Shown one piece after another: positions 1 to 11,222 of a stretch of 64,000 bases of DNA. The DNA lies in the NCBI RefSeq assembly GCF_003473485.1, contig NC_053045.1, positions 41,768,494 to 41,832,493 of the forward strand. The letters are read 5' to 3'. A program made the translations under genes and the position numbers. The DNA is from Medicago truncatula (Eukaryota > Streptophyta > Magnoliopsida > Fabales > Fabaceae). The notes below the pieces were generated by a model. The model was not told where the DNA came from. It did not search any database and saw only the letters and a program-made list of their open reading frames with translations. Position 1 is the first letter of the stretch, and the number at the start of each line of letters is the position of its first letter.

Positions 1-563
1 TGTTTTGATTTGTGTAAAATGTTAAAAAGTGACAATTAAAAAGGAACAGAGGTAATAAAATTTTGTTTGTTGGAGAAAAAGATAATAACTAACAATTGTT
101 TGTTACGATATAAAAATAACATAGTAAAGAGAAAGTGTGTGCAAAAAATTAAAAATATATTGGTGGATTAAAATAAGGGTATATTAGAAAATAAAGGTGC
201 AAAAATATACTTTACTAATATCGATACTTAAAAAGGAATGGATGAAGTATAAAGTAGGAGGTAATATTCATCTATAAAAATTGAAAAGCATTTCAACTTA
301 TTATTTTTGTCCTTAAATATGTCCAAGGCTTTGACCTTTAATACCAAAGAAACTTTTGGAATCACAGGCTGATACTATACGACAAAAATATGAGGTAAAT
401 TGGAACTCAAGTAGATCTCTAATTAACTGATAGAGCTTGATATTCTGCTGATATCAGACAAATATTTTCATTCTTTAGTATTTTCAAGCTTCAAATAGAA
501 TATACAAAACAAGTAGTTGAAATAACATCAATAGTGAAAGAGCTCCAAAAGAGGTTTCATTTT
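1..563. other. AT-rich sequence downstream of PLAC8 copy 1
   Basis: No gene is recognised in this stretch. From about 342 onward the sequence aligns with the region beginning near 4440 (shared blocks such as ACCAAAGAAA and, further on, AGAGGTTTCATTTTTT), so the left border of the PLAC8 tandem duplication lies near 340. Left of that I see only AT-rich sequence. Confidence 0.5.
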
Positions 564-1460
564 TTATCTTGTCATTGGTGGCATTATAGGTGGTGCCACT
601 GAAATTCCTTGTCTTTGTCTTTCTGTGTTGGCTTCCCACCCTATATGCAGTTAATTGTCAAAAACAAGTCAACAAAACAATAGGACATCAGACAAATTCA
701 CTAAAAATCTAACCTTTCAGTATATAAAAAATTTAAGTTAAAAACCCAACTTGAAAATTAGACAAAAAAGAATTAGGTGCCTATGCTCAAGTCATATCCA
801 CGGTTTTTGAGTTCTCTATATTCCTGACAAAGAGCACAAGTTTCACAACAAAAATGAACTAAGCAATCCATACAAGGTGCCTCTGGCAAGTCATATTGTG
901 CCCTCAGTTTGGACCGATAATAACATGAATATAAACATGCAAGTCCAGTCACAGCCAGTAGCGCCCCATAAATTGTTCCATCACATGTGCAAGCTGCATA
1001 TACCAAATTAAGTTAAGGGACCACAAGATTAATTTTTCCTAAATTTTATATAAAAGCTTACTTACTTGAATTGCCTTTGTCTACTATCTCTGCTATCATT
1101 CCAAAAGTAACACAAGGGCAGAAGCAAGTGACCAAACCTTGTCAATTAGAAGGAAAAAAAAGTAATTAACCATAATATATATGTGTTTTAAAGAAAGTGA
1201 ATGAATCTACTACACGATCCTTACAGATTCCAGGATCATCAAGACAACGGCAAAGACGAGTTGACCATTGGTGTGTCCTTGGGGTGATCACCCCTTGAAC
1301 TGGTGCTGATATATTGAGGATGAGGAGGAGCATAAGGTTGTTGCACTGGCATGCCATAACTTGGCATTTGTATGACATAGCTTTGAGGGGGGTAGTTATG
1401 ACTATGATCTGTTTCATTTACGGAAGGATACTGCATAATGTTATTGGTGGAATTAGTCCT
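564..1460 (-). pseudogene. PLAC8/cell-number-regulator-like gene, copy 1 (probable pseudogene)
   Basis: Four exon equivalents match the intact copy 2: 1436-1225, 1137-1066, 993-781 and 640-564. Joined, they would give the PLAC8 core: a WST-type start of the domain, the TCFCPC cysteine motif, a hydrophobic segment around [39 protein letters not shown], and a tail ending PPMTR. Three defects are visible. The ATG used in copy 2 is replaced (GGACTAATTCC instead of ATGAATTCC), leaving only a downstream ATG at 1436. Four extra bases near 1283-1290 shift exon 1 out of frame before the domain. The exon 3 donor is GC rather than GT (780-779). The usual STG of the motif also reads STR. The family includes fruit-size (FW2.2/CNR) and cadmium-resistance (PCR) membrane proteins. 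A shortened product cannot be excluded, but a functional full-length protein is unlikely. Confidence 0.82.
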
Positions 1461-1512
1461 TTAACCAACACACAATTTTCTTTATTATCTTAGTGTCTAT
1501 GCATATAAATGG

Positions 1513-1530
1513 GAGGAACTTATATAAGAG
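1513..1530 (-). promoter_or_regulatory. TATA-like box of PLAC8 copy 1
   Basis: On the minus strand a TTATATAAGT box lies about 85 bases upstream of the remaining ATG. The same block (GGAGGAACTTATATAAG on the plus strand) is conserved upstream of copy 2, so the duplication included the promoter. Confidence 0.5.
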
Positions 1531-1717
1531 AGTATTTCCACACTAATGTAATTTTGTAAACTACTAGGAAAAAACCATTTTCTGTCTGATTGGTTTATAG
1601 AATGGTCAGTAGTTGCAAGGAAAGGCATACATGATACATTTCAAAGTAATAAGTGGTGGAATATCAACATAAATGAATGGCAAATTGCATCTTTCATTGC
1701 CAAGAAGTTTTTATATG

Positions 1718-2069
1718 GGATTTGCTAGAACACATCCACTAGTTTTTATGTGGGAGTGTTTTAACAAGCTATACCTTAAGGTGCATTTAACTACTTTTTA
1801 GTTATAACTTGCTAAAACACACTTTCTAAAAATTAAGTGGGTGTATTATAGCAAATGCCTGTAGGAGTTGCTAACATACATCCACTTATTTTTTAGGTTA
1901 ATTGAATTAATAATGATCTATGTGGTCCATATTATGAACCAGATACATCATTAATTGAAAAAGTAAAATTTGCTTATATTTAGAAACGGAGGGAGTATTT
2001 AACAACTTTTTAGTTATATTTTTGCTAAAACACTCCCACATAAAAATTAGTGGGTGTATCCTAGCAAAC

Positions 2070-2071
<2 letters not shown>
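1718..2071. mobile_element. MITE with about 50-bp terminal inverted repeats, containing a Stowaway-like end
   Basis: The left end (1718-1767, GGGATTTGCTAGAACACATC...) is the reverse complement, with few mismatches, of the right end (2021-2071, ...GTGTATCCTAGCAAACCC). Another related block lies inside at 1800-1890. At 1984-1998 the sequence ACGGAGGGAGTA is the typical end of a Stowaway MITE, so the element looks composite or nested. Flanks are AT repeats, so the target duplication cannot be read. PLAC8 copy 2 lacks it at the matching place. Confidence 0.6.

Positions 2072-2108
<37 letters not shown>
2072..2108. repeat. (AT)n microsatellite
   Basis: About 18 uninterrupted AT dinucleotides directly abut the right end of the MITE. 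Confidence 0.95.
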
Positions 2109-2109
<1 letters not shown>

Positions 2110-4439
2110 CGATACCGACACTCTTTAAGCATTCTAAACTAAATAATTATTTTCTAAAAAAATCAAACATTTCGATCAAATACATTGAATGTACACATTT
2201 TCAAAAATACTTACAACTTATAATTCTTAAAAAGTGTCTCAGAGACACTTATCTGCATTTCCCATTTCGCATGTAATTAATATCATTGCGTTTACCATAC
2301 AATTTCTAACAGAATCTGTTTAAGATTACTGTAGGACCCACTTGCATATGGGTCTTTAGCACTTATACTTTTTTTTTTGAAGGAAAGCACTTATACTTCA
2401 ATAATGCATTTCTGATTTCTCAATTGTCAATACTTCCATTCATATGACAATGAAGGTGTATGATATGAACATTGTTCTTTTTGGCTAGATTGAACATGTT
2501 ACTGACTATTTCAAACATGTCACTACCGTGTTCTACTTCTAGCCATGCTTGTGAAGAAAAACCATCCATGTTCTAGTTTGTGCGGACTGTGCTACGTAGT
2601 TTTCCTTATTTTTGTTGCAATATTTTTATTTATGTTTTTTATCCCTTGTAACTTCCTGTTTCGGTCTCTAAATTTGAGAGTTTATTGACAATTTGTGATG
2701 GTTTTGTTTATGGTCCAGTGTCCCTCCTTTGGTGAGATTTTCGTTTCTTCTTAGTCCTAGTGGTGGTTGTATTGGAACTTTGGAAGTGTATTTAAAGGGA
2801 ACTTAGTTTGGTTTAGTGCTTCTGCTTATTTTGATTTAGTCCTTCCTGACTACAATTTTTAATTTAACAAGTGTATTTTAAGCCATAAAATTTTCTTACT
2901 ACAAGGAATTGGTTCATGTGATCCTTTTAGATGATCAATATATATAAAGTAATGACATATGTTTCATTTAGTTAGAGATATGCTAAATCACTTCTTTTTT
3001 AATGGAGGGATCTACTAACTACCATTGGTTACGTTAGCCTTCTTCAAGGCCAAAAGAAGTTGTCTTGAACTTTAAAATTTCTTGATTTGTTTTGAGCTTC
3101 CTTGTAGTTGTCTTTTGGAGCTTCCTCGTTCAATCTCCTTTAATTTCCCACGAGCTTCCAGCAGTGAAAGTGAATCACCATTTGATTTCACCACCACCCT
3201 CATCGTCGTTTCGGCATGGCCATTGTTCCACCTTCTCTGTAAACGTCATCGTCATCAACAACGAAGTTGCTGCTTTTTTCACCGCCACCCTCGTCATCGT
3301 TCCCGCATGGCCATCATTGCACCTTCTCTCTTTGCCGGTAGTTTTATTTTTTTTTATTACCGTTTTTCTGTTTTTTTGGTAGACCAACGATTCTTATACA
3401 TATCCTCTCTTTTGTTATAACTATTTACCGGTAATGCATATTGAGACAGATAATGTTTGAAACGTACAAAATAATGATTGAAACATTCAAAATCAATAAA
3501 TATTATTAATGAAAATTTATGGTTTTGTAAAAAAAAAAAAAAAATTAGGTTTGAGGTTTCCTCGGTAGTTAACTTCAGTTCCATAATTCGGCAGTTAACT
3601 GCCGAGTGACATTTGGGTAAATTACTCATGTTTCTCAACCAATGCATATGTGTCAACAACAATTCTCTTTATTTATTTACTTTATGTATGTGAGGTGTCA
3701 AGTTTTGGCTGGTTATGACCAATTGCAATTTCTTGGTCACTTAGCCTTATAAGAATTCTTGAACTCCTCTCCGGTTGGATCTAGACAAAAATGTTTGGAT
3801 GGACTGGCCAAATAAACTATAATATATATTAAGAAAATTATATGTTCATAAGCATTACACACAATGGTGACCATCACAAAATTAGATTACATATTTTAAA
3901 AATTCAAAATAATATTCTATGCATTTCGATTGACTTGAAAATGTGATGGTAATGTATATTGAGACGGAGAATAAGGTGAATCATAAAGTAATTTTATTTA
4001 AAAGTCAAGAATATTTTACTAATTTTTCCTATAAAAAAATTATTATTTTTGGGCTGGTTGGGCCTTGGCCACCTATGCTTGCTCGCCATTTCAATCGAAG
4101 AACAGGAAAGAAAACTTAAAAAAAAAAAACATGCTCGCCATTTTATTTGAAGAACAGGCAGAATGTTCAAAAAAAATGTTATGTTCGCCAACTAAAATGA
4201 AGAACAGGGGCATTTCTATCAATAATTTTAAACTAGGGGCAGACATATCAATTTTTTTGGTAATAGGGGCAGAAAAAAATTCAAAATGGGACCAGGATAT
4301 GCTGCCACACAGTTTCACATAGTTTTGATTTGTGACCATTGTAATTTTATCAAACCATCCAATAGCTGAAATAAAAACTGTGTTGTACTTTACAGCACCA
4401 AATCCATATCCCACAAAATGTACTAATTAATTGCATAGA
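2109..4439. other. Intergenic region without a recognised gene
   Basis: Open frames at 3082-3420 come from two degenerate copies of a block rich in CACC, CTCGTC and GCATGGCCAT (about 3180-3240 and 3280-3335) and do not resemble a protein family. A poly-A run lies at 3530-3543. Around 4070-4215 a motif of the type TCGCCATTT...GAAGAACAGG recurs three times at about 65-bp spacing. Nothing else is supported. Confidence 0.5.
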
Positions 4440-4700
4440 TACCAAAGAAATATCATCTACGAAAAGCAACTTAACTTGTTGGATTATAGGCTGATTTAAG
4501 ACAAAAATATGAAGTACTGTAAATTGGAACTGAAGTAGGTCTCTAATTAAGTGACAAAGCTTAATATACTGGTGATCATATCAGACAAACATTTTCAAGC
4601 ATCAAACAGAATATATACAAACCAAGAAGTTGAAACAAGATCAACAATTTCCGTGGCTTGTGAAAAGAGCTCCTAAAGAGGTTTCATTTTTTTCTTTTTT

Positions 4701-6682
4701 TTATCTTGTCATAGGTGAAATCATTGGTGGTGCCACTGCAACTCCTGGCCTCTGTCTTTCCACGTTGGCATCCCAACCTATATTTCAGACTCAATTAGTT
4801 ATCAAAAACAAGTCAAGGGTCAAGCAAAAACACTAAACCATATGATATCACACAAATTCACAAAAACTTTTAACCTTCAATACCTAAAAATATAAGTTAG
4901 AAATCCAACTCGAAAACTAGACAAAAATTAAGAAAGCAGAGATTCTTGAGTAACCTCACTGACCACTTTTAGCCGGGTCTCTGTTAAATGTAGTTAGAGA
5001 TCTGTTAAATCTTAGTTGAAGTTTGTTAAAGGTAGTTTCAAGCTGGTTAGGATTAAGTGCAAGTTACTTAAGATTTTTATCCTAGTAAGGATCGCTGTAT
5101 TATAATAGACTTTTCTAATTGAATCAATTCTAAGCATAATTAATCTTTCTCTCAATTTATTTTTCAATTTGTTGGACTCTGGAGCATAAGAGAGGGAGAC
5201 GTCTCTCTTCAGCCCAAAATCTTAAAACGTTACATTTTATTCATTAATAAATGGTATGAGAAATAACCATCCACACTTGAATCCAATGATCTCTCCCTCA
5301 AGTGTTTTTAACGTCCTATAATAGGATCCAAAACAGGATCCAGCTCTTGCTCCCCTACCAAGTTGAACTAGGGATCTGATACCACTTGTTGGGGAGTCTG
5401 GGTAAGTCGGGAACAACAACAGGGCAAAATGTTCCAAGGCCACAAGAGAGGGAGACACCATATCTCCACCCAAAACCTTAATGTATTAGGTATACGGGTC
5501 ACCTCTCTTATATATATCCAACATTTTATCCATTGACATGCGATGTGAGACTTGACCAACTTACACTTGTACTCAACATGAAGTCTCTCATCCCAACCAT
5601 GTTTTCTCATCTCAAACTCGAGACGTTGCTTAAGAGATCCAAATCTAATTTAGTATATTGAAGTATTTGAAGAAAGAATTAGGTACCTATGCTCAAGTCA
5701 TATCCACGGTTTTTGAGCTCTCTATATTCCTGACAAAGAGCACAAGTTTCACAACAAAAATGAACTAAGCAATCCATACAAGGTGCCTCTGGCAAGTCAT
5801 ATTGTGCCCTCAGTTTGGACCGATAATAACATGAATATAAACATGCAAGTCCAGTCACAGCCAGTAGCGCCCCATAAATTGTTCCATCACAGGTGCAAGC
5901 TGCATATACCAAAACATGATAAATAATAATGATTATAGATATATAAGTACTGATTTGTTTAAATTTTATGCAAAATTAAACCTGTGGTCCTTAACTTTAA
6001 TGTTTTGGTCTTTTAGTTTTTTCTCACGTAATTTTGGACCTTTTAGTACGTTTGCATATGAATTTTCAAGTTTAAAATCTCATGTTCATATGCAAACATG
6101 GATAAAGAATCATAAATTTGAAGACCGACAAGTCACAGGGAAATAAAACTATAGATTTTAAGTTTGAAAATTGATATGCAAATCGGCCAAAATGACATGA
6201 AAAAAAGATAAAAAAACTAAAATACTACTTAAAATTAAGTTAAGAGAACACAATTAATTTTGCCTAAATTTTATAGAAAAGCTTACTTACTTGAATTGCC
6301 TTTATCCACTATCTCTGCTATCAATCCAAAAGTAACACAAGGGCAGAAGCAAGTGACCAAACCTATTCAATTAGAAAAGGAAAAAAAGTAATTAACCATA
6401 ATATATTTGTGTTTAAAGAAAGGTGAATGAATCTACTACATGATTCTTACAGATTCCTGGATCATCAAGACAACGGCAAAGACCAGTTGACCAGTGATGT
6501 GTTCTTGGGATGCCCCTTGAACTGGTGCTGATATATGGAGGAGCATAAGGTTGTTGCACTGGCATGCCATAACTTGGCATTTGTAGGACATAGCCTTGAC
6601 CTTGAGGGGGATGGCCATGGCCATGACTACTATGATCTGTTTCACTTACGGCAGGATACATAATGTTGTTGGTGGAATTCAT
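4701..6682 (-). CDS. PLAC8/cell-number-regulator family membrane protein, copy 2 (intact)
   Basis: Exons are 6682-6451, 6362-6291, 5899-5687 and 4777-4701, all with GT-AG introns and matching phases, giving 197 residues. The reading that stops just after exon 3 (SIGT) is intron read-through; splicing to 4777 restores GW-DANVERQ and a C-terminus ending SPMTR, as in family members. The N-terminus is Pro/Gln/Tyr-rich ([16 protein letters not shown]). The PLAC8 domain follows from about residue 60: [18 protein letters not shown], a hydrophobic stretch (about 110-130), then [23 protein letters not shown]. Members are plasma-membrane proteins linked to cell number control or divalent-metal tolerance; which applies here is not visible. 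Intron 3 carries an inserted repeat and intron 2 a MITE. The start ATG is preceded by a conserved TATA-like box. Confidence 0.9.
4937..5672. mobile_element. LTR-retrotransposon-like insertion in intron 3 of PLAC8 copy 2
   Basis: The same intron is 140 bases in copy 1 and about 900 here, so roughly 735 bases were inserted; AAGAAAG occurs on both sides of the insert. On the minus strand, TGGTATCAGATCC (5385-5373) resembles a tRNA-Met primer-binding site and lies just past CCCAACA, as at the end of a copia LTR. Two diverged direct repeats (about 5170-5310 and 5390-5560, sharing AAGAGAGGGAGAC and CCCAAAA-CTTAA) could be LTR remnants. No coding region survives. Confidence 0.5.
5969..6274. mobile_element. 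Mutator-like MITE in intron 2 of PLAC8 copy 2
   Basis: The ends are inverted repeats: GCAAAATTAAACCTGTGGTCCTTAACTT on the left, and the reverse complement of AAGTTAAGAGAACACAATTAATTTTGC on the right. TAAATTTTAT flanks both sides as a 9-10 bp target duplication, which fits Mutator-type elements. Copy 1 keeps only the right end at the same place (1006-1047), so the insertion came before the tandem duplication. A related right-hand piece lies near 50280-50400. Confidence 0.65.
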
Positions 6683-6737
6683 TTAACCAACACAAACTTT
6701 TCTTTATTATCTTACAATGTATACATATAAATTGGAG

Positions 6738-6752
6738 GAACTTATATAAGAG
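6738..6752 (-). promoter_or_regulatory. TATA-like box of PLAC8 copy 2
   Basis: CTTATATAAG on the minus strand lies about 60 bases upstream of the ATG at 6682, in a block conserved with copy 1. Confidence 0.5.
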
Positions 6753-6974
6753 TGTTCCACATTAATATGATTTGTAACTACTAGGAAAAACCATTTTCTG
6801 TCTCATTAGTTTATATAAATCTTGTTGACCTTATTAATTTATATAATAATCAGTAGTTGCAAGGTAAAGTATATATTCATATATATATATATATCAAAGT
6901 AGTAATAAGTGTTTGAATATATTAGCATAAATAAATGGTAAATGCATCTTTCATTGTCATGATCACTGATACAA

Positions 6975-7957
6975 GGAAGTTATATATTTATATAACTAAT
7001 ATCATCAAGGGAGCTTCTACGATGCAGTCAGGAAACTGACTTTTTTGAAAAAGTTAATTTTGATCTTAATGTTCGATTCATTTTTAAATTGTTGATTGCT
7101 GATTAATGATCAATAGTAATTCATCTAGTAATGTTTGCAACATCTTGGACTTACATGAACTATTTTATCGTTGACATCTTTAACATGCAAACATAGTTGA
7201 TGATATTATGCGATAGTCTTAAGTGTTACACTTTCTGGGGTGTTACACTTAAAACAAGGTAGGATAAAATTAGATTAAGTGCAATCTTGTTAATCTGATA
7301 AATTGATGATACTATGGAGACTGAACTTTTGATGCCACCGTATAAATAGTGAGGTGCTACTCACTACACTTTTGATGCTACAATGTTGACTTCACCAGAA
7401 AAATCATTCTCATGACTTAAGCATATAATTTTTCTATCAATTAGCTCCTTAGGACCATATAATCAAGTTACAGGTCATCTTAATCCGACTGCAAAAGATA
7501 GGAAGAGAAGACTATATTGCAATGACCTCGCAATTTCTAAGAGTATCTGTTCGAGATTACAAGTTGAATACAGAATAATTTGTCGTTTGCAATGATGTAA
7601 TGTGAACTCATTTCAAATTTTCAATGATTACTTGGCAACCGTTAAGCTGGCGAGGATATACAGTCTTCTTGAATTACAAGTCAATGCATATTAGTAAGGT
7701 ACCTTCTTAATTAATTACAAGTAGTCATTAACTTATAACAAACTGAAACACGTTATCATTATTTTAAATTTAAGAAAGTGAAATCTTATACTTAAACTTT
7801 GGACAAACATAGGCTGTAATTTATTTACAATAATATTTTATGTTCAACGACAAAAAATTATTATATTTTCAAGACTTCAACATGTGGAAGCATTGAGTAA
7901 AGTATAAGCAATGTGTGTAAAATAAAAAAAGACTCCACTACGCATCAAACCAAGAAT
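6975..7957. other. AT-rich intergenic region
   Basis: Similarity to the upstream region of PLAC8 copy 1 fades near 6975, giving the right border of the duplication. Beyond it I see no gene, tRNA or structured repeat. Confidence 0.5.
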
Positions 7958-7965
7958 CTAAAAAC

Positions 7966-8643
7966 CAATGTTTTAAAACCCGGACCGACCTGGTTGGTCG
8001 GACCGCTCGGCTCGCAAACTGGAAGATGCAGCTGTTCGGACAGGCTACAGGATCGGATATGCAATTAACCCGATGTGACCCGGCCGGGTCAGTGGTTCGA
8101 CCGCCGTTCTCCTCTCCCATCTCAACCGATGAAGATGATGAATATGGATTTTAAGACTATGACAATTTGACTCCATGGACATAAATAGTTTATTGATTAG
8201 TGAATTGTTATAACTTATTTGAGTTTCTGTTTTTTGTTGACCATGTAACTTACTTGGGTTTGTAAGTCTGTTATATTTTGATTTCCAACAATGTTTAGAA
8301 CATGCTATGTTTTAAAGATGGAATATGAATTAGAACTTATTTGTGAAGTTTTTTGATGCAGTACTATTGTTTAATGTATGAACTAATTTGAATTTGGATT
8401 GGAATTAGCTTGAATTGTGATGCAATTAAGAAATTAACTTACAAACTTGCAGCTGTAAATATACTTTTTTTTAATGTACGAACTTTAAATAGAAAAAAAA
8501 TGACATGATTTTTTTTTTTAACAAAATTTCATTCATAATGTAATTTTTGGTCATAAATATTTTTATATAGACCGGGTTAATAGTCATGCGGTCCGACCAG
8601 TGCCTTGAACGGGTCGATCACCGGTCCGCGTTTAAAAACATTG
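7966..8643. mobile_element. Non-autonomous hAT-type transposon with 8-bp target duplication
   Basis: The element begins CAATGTTTTAAAACCCGGACC and ends in its near reverse complement (GGTCCGCGTTTAAAAACATTG). It is flanked on both sides by the perfect 8-bp duplication CTAAAAAC (7958-7965 and 8644-8651), the size typical of hAT insertions. The ends are GC-rich with several GGTCGGACCG-type subterminal motifs, while the centre is AT-rich. At 678 bases with no transposase frame it is non-autonomous. Confidence 0.88.
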
Positions 8644-10038
8644 CTAAAAACAAAGCATAAAAACTCATTTTATTCAAAAAAAAAAAAACCCTGGTTCATG
8701 GACCTGCACCCTATCCATTGGACCATGGAGTCCGGCTTAGCCCATGTCTCCGAGGGTTTCTTTTCCCACCCTTCTCACCTGGTTCGAATTATGAAATGTT
8801 GTAGGGTGTTTGAGGATGTTTTTCACGTGTTTTTACGCTGTTCAAATTTTATAATTCAAAATGTTTTATGTCGTGGGAGAAGTCAGAAGGGTGGAAAAAG
8901 AAATTTTCCAAGTCTTGTATTTTGCTACTTTGGTATCTTAGTGTACCAAGTTTAATATAGATAGATCGAGATAGTCTCAACAGTCACAATCATTTAAGCA
9001 CATAATTTAAACACACACTTCCGAGATGGGTAGTTCAACCGATTTGAGCTAATGTATATGGAATTGGAGGTGGAGTAAATATTAATCTAATAATGACTTA
9101 AAAAAAGGTAGAAATAGAAAAATAATAAATAATGTATATTTTCCCTAATAAATAAATAAATAATGTATATTTTTAAAATAATTAAATAATATTATTTTTT
9201 GTGCGCTCTCAACTCTCAAACAAGGTACTTGTAAAAGAGTTATGATATATGAACAACTCAAATGAGTTGTCCGATATAACACCGTATGCTGCCTTCCAAA
9301 ATCTTGCACTGCACACAAATCCAGGCGATGAAATAATTATTAGAAAAAAATTAAAAAGTACATGTATAGTATGTTAATACGTTGTTGTAGGACAACTTAA
9401 AGGTTGTCAAAATATCATTTTCCCTTGTAAAAAGGTGAAGTATTGTATCGAGTACTCATGATACTTCATTTTTGGCCATTATTTATTGTGAATGAAAATT
9501 TTGGTTTTCGCTTATATATTAGTATGGTAATATAGTATTATATGTGCTTATGAGTTCTTTTTTATTGTTGTAGCCAACTCTAATATTCTACTTTTTAAAT
9601 TTTTGGCTTGATGTTTTTGTTGCAAATTGAAGAATTTAGCTCTCTCATGTTATATTATAGGGTTAAACATTTTTTTTTTTATCTTTATAAATATAAAAAC
9701 TTTTCATTTTAATCCCCCTCAAAAGTTTATGCATCACTGTTAGACTTTTAGTCCCTCAAAAGTTTTTCATCGCTGTTTTTAGTTCATACTTTTTTGTCAA
9801 CTCATGCCTAGCGAGGGACGGATTCAATGTGGGGACCACGAGGTTAGCTGACCCCACTTGCCTCCGCTTGTTTAATGTGTTTTACCCAAAATTATATATT
9901 TATGCAGTTTGACCCCACTTCTATAGTATTATTGTTTTCACATAGTTCATTCATAACATTACAAAAAATTACAAAACTAAGAAGGTTCTTAAATCTTAAT
10001 GAGTGTTCTAAAAGCACTAGTTAAGAAATCAAAAGTAC

Positions 10039-10041
<3 letters not shown>

Positions 10042-10077
<36 letters not shown>
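10042..10077. repeat. Poly-T tract
   Basis: About 36 consecutive T residues. It could be a retroposon tail on the minus strand, but no element body is recognised to its left. The length is likely unreliable in sequencing. Confidence 0.9.
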
Positions 10078-10081
<4 letters not shown>

Positions 10082-10380
10082 AAAGTTGTTGTAATTATTA
10101 TATCAAGATCATATAACTACTGTTATATTCTAAACTATTCTTATATTTGTTGAAAAAGGCTCATGACTGACGTTGTTGGTTGAAAAAAATTACTAATGGT
10201 TATATTTTTTACACCGCTAGAAATGGAAAAATATTTTACTAAAATCAACATTTTAGAGCAATTATAAACATAACTCATATAATTTTTTGCACGCTTACAC
10301 GTTAATATAATTTTATAAGAAAAAATTATAATATAAATTTGACTCCGCTTATTAAATATTTTGGATCTATCAACTAAGGC

Positions 10381-10467
10381 GCGGTTATGGTGCATAAGGA
10401 AATCCTTATGCACCCTGCATAAATCGGTTTATGGTGCATAAGAATTTTCTTATGCACCAACCGCACC
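10381..10467. repeat. Double near-palindrome GGTGCATAAG...CTTATGCACC inside GCGGTT/AACCGC
   Basis: Two near-perfect palindromes (10389-10414 and 10434-10459), both with arms GGTGCATAAG/CTTATGCACC, sit between GCGGTT and AACCGC, so the whole block can fold as nested hairpins. An inverted single copy is found at 61974-62016. Confidence 0.75.
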
Positions 10468-10929
10468 CTGTCAACTGTGGCTAACTTCATTTTTTTTACA
10501 CCTCCAAATTAGCTCAATTCAAAGGTAAAAACATATGAAAATTGCTTTTCCCACATATAAACTTGCTAAAAAACATGAAAATGACATTCAATACTCCCAA
10601 CTGTAATCAACTATAATTCACTGTTTAATTTTCACTTTTAGAGTAAATGGTAGTTAATTATCATTGAAGTATTTTTGTCATATTCATGTGTGTGTAATAG
10701 CAAATCATTTGGTTTAAACAACAATTTTCATGAATTTTTACATTAAAATGTCCAAATCTAAAGGTGTAAATATTTTTGAAAATTGCATATTAAATTTATG
10801 AATTTGGTAAATCCAAAGGTGTTAAAAGTCACATTCTAAAATCTAGTATGTCATGTTAAACTTCTCATAACCTTTCAGATTTGTAATCCAAAAAGGGATA
10901 AAATTGAAAATTTAAGAGGCTTTTGAGAA

Positions 10930-11097
10930 GAGTAGTGATATTTGTACAACCTTTATGACAACTTTATTTTTCTCTCTTTTGATTGGTAAAAATAATAGAG
11001 AGAGAAAAAGGAAAAGAGAGAATAAAAACATAATGTGAGTATGAGAGAGAAAGTTGTCAAAAAGTTGTTAGAAAATAGTTGTACAAATATCATTTCT
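10930..11097. mobile_element. 168-bp MITE, GATATTTGTACAAC family, copy 1
   Basis: Terminal inverted repeats contain TGATATTTGTACAAC on the left and its reverse complement on the right. The 10-bp target duplication CTTTTGAGAA is perfect (10920-10929 and 11098-11107). Two related elements with their own target duplications lie at 51125-51302 and 51336-51520. The duplication length suggests a Mutator-type transposase in trans. Confidence 0.85.
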
Positions 11098-11222
11098 CTT
11101 TTGAGAATGTAGTGGGTGGAAGGATAAGTTTTCAAAAAAGAGAGCATATAAATGTACAACTTTCTACATTTTTTTAATTACAATTTTAGATCCTTTACAA
11201 AAAAAATCAAAGAATTTAGGTT

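Larger units (their letters stand above)
8652..10929. other. Intergenic region without a recognised gene
   Basis: The 116-codon frame at 8605-8955 overlaps the hAT end and has no family features. Around 9659-9815 there is a block with repeated AGTCCCTCAAAAGTTT-type motifs, common at the ends of plant non-autonomous elements. A long poly-T run and a hairpin-forming repeat are listed separately. Confidence 0.5.

Noticed and set aside
773-1006. 77-codon frame as a stand-alone small PLAC8 gene (same at 5679-5912)
   Set aside because: The starts lie in introns and the stop is reached only by reading past the exon 3 donor; splicing to exons 2 and 4 gives the family-typical protein.
3082-3420. Overlapping open frames of 96-112 codons on the plus strand and 70 codons on the minus strand
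   Set aside because: They arise from two degenerate copies of a CACC/CTCGTC-rich block; no domain, no sensible start context, frames open on both strands as expected for a simple repeat.
8605-8955. 116-codon plus-strand frame
   Set aside because: It begins inside the hAT element end, crosses its target duplication and a poly-A run, and shows no family features.
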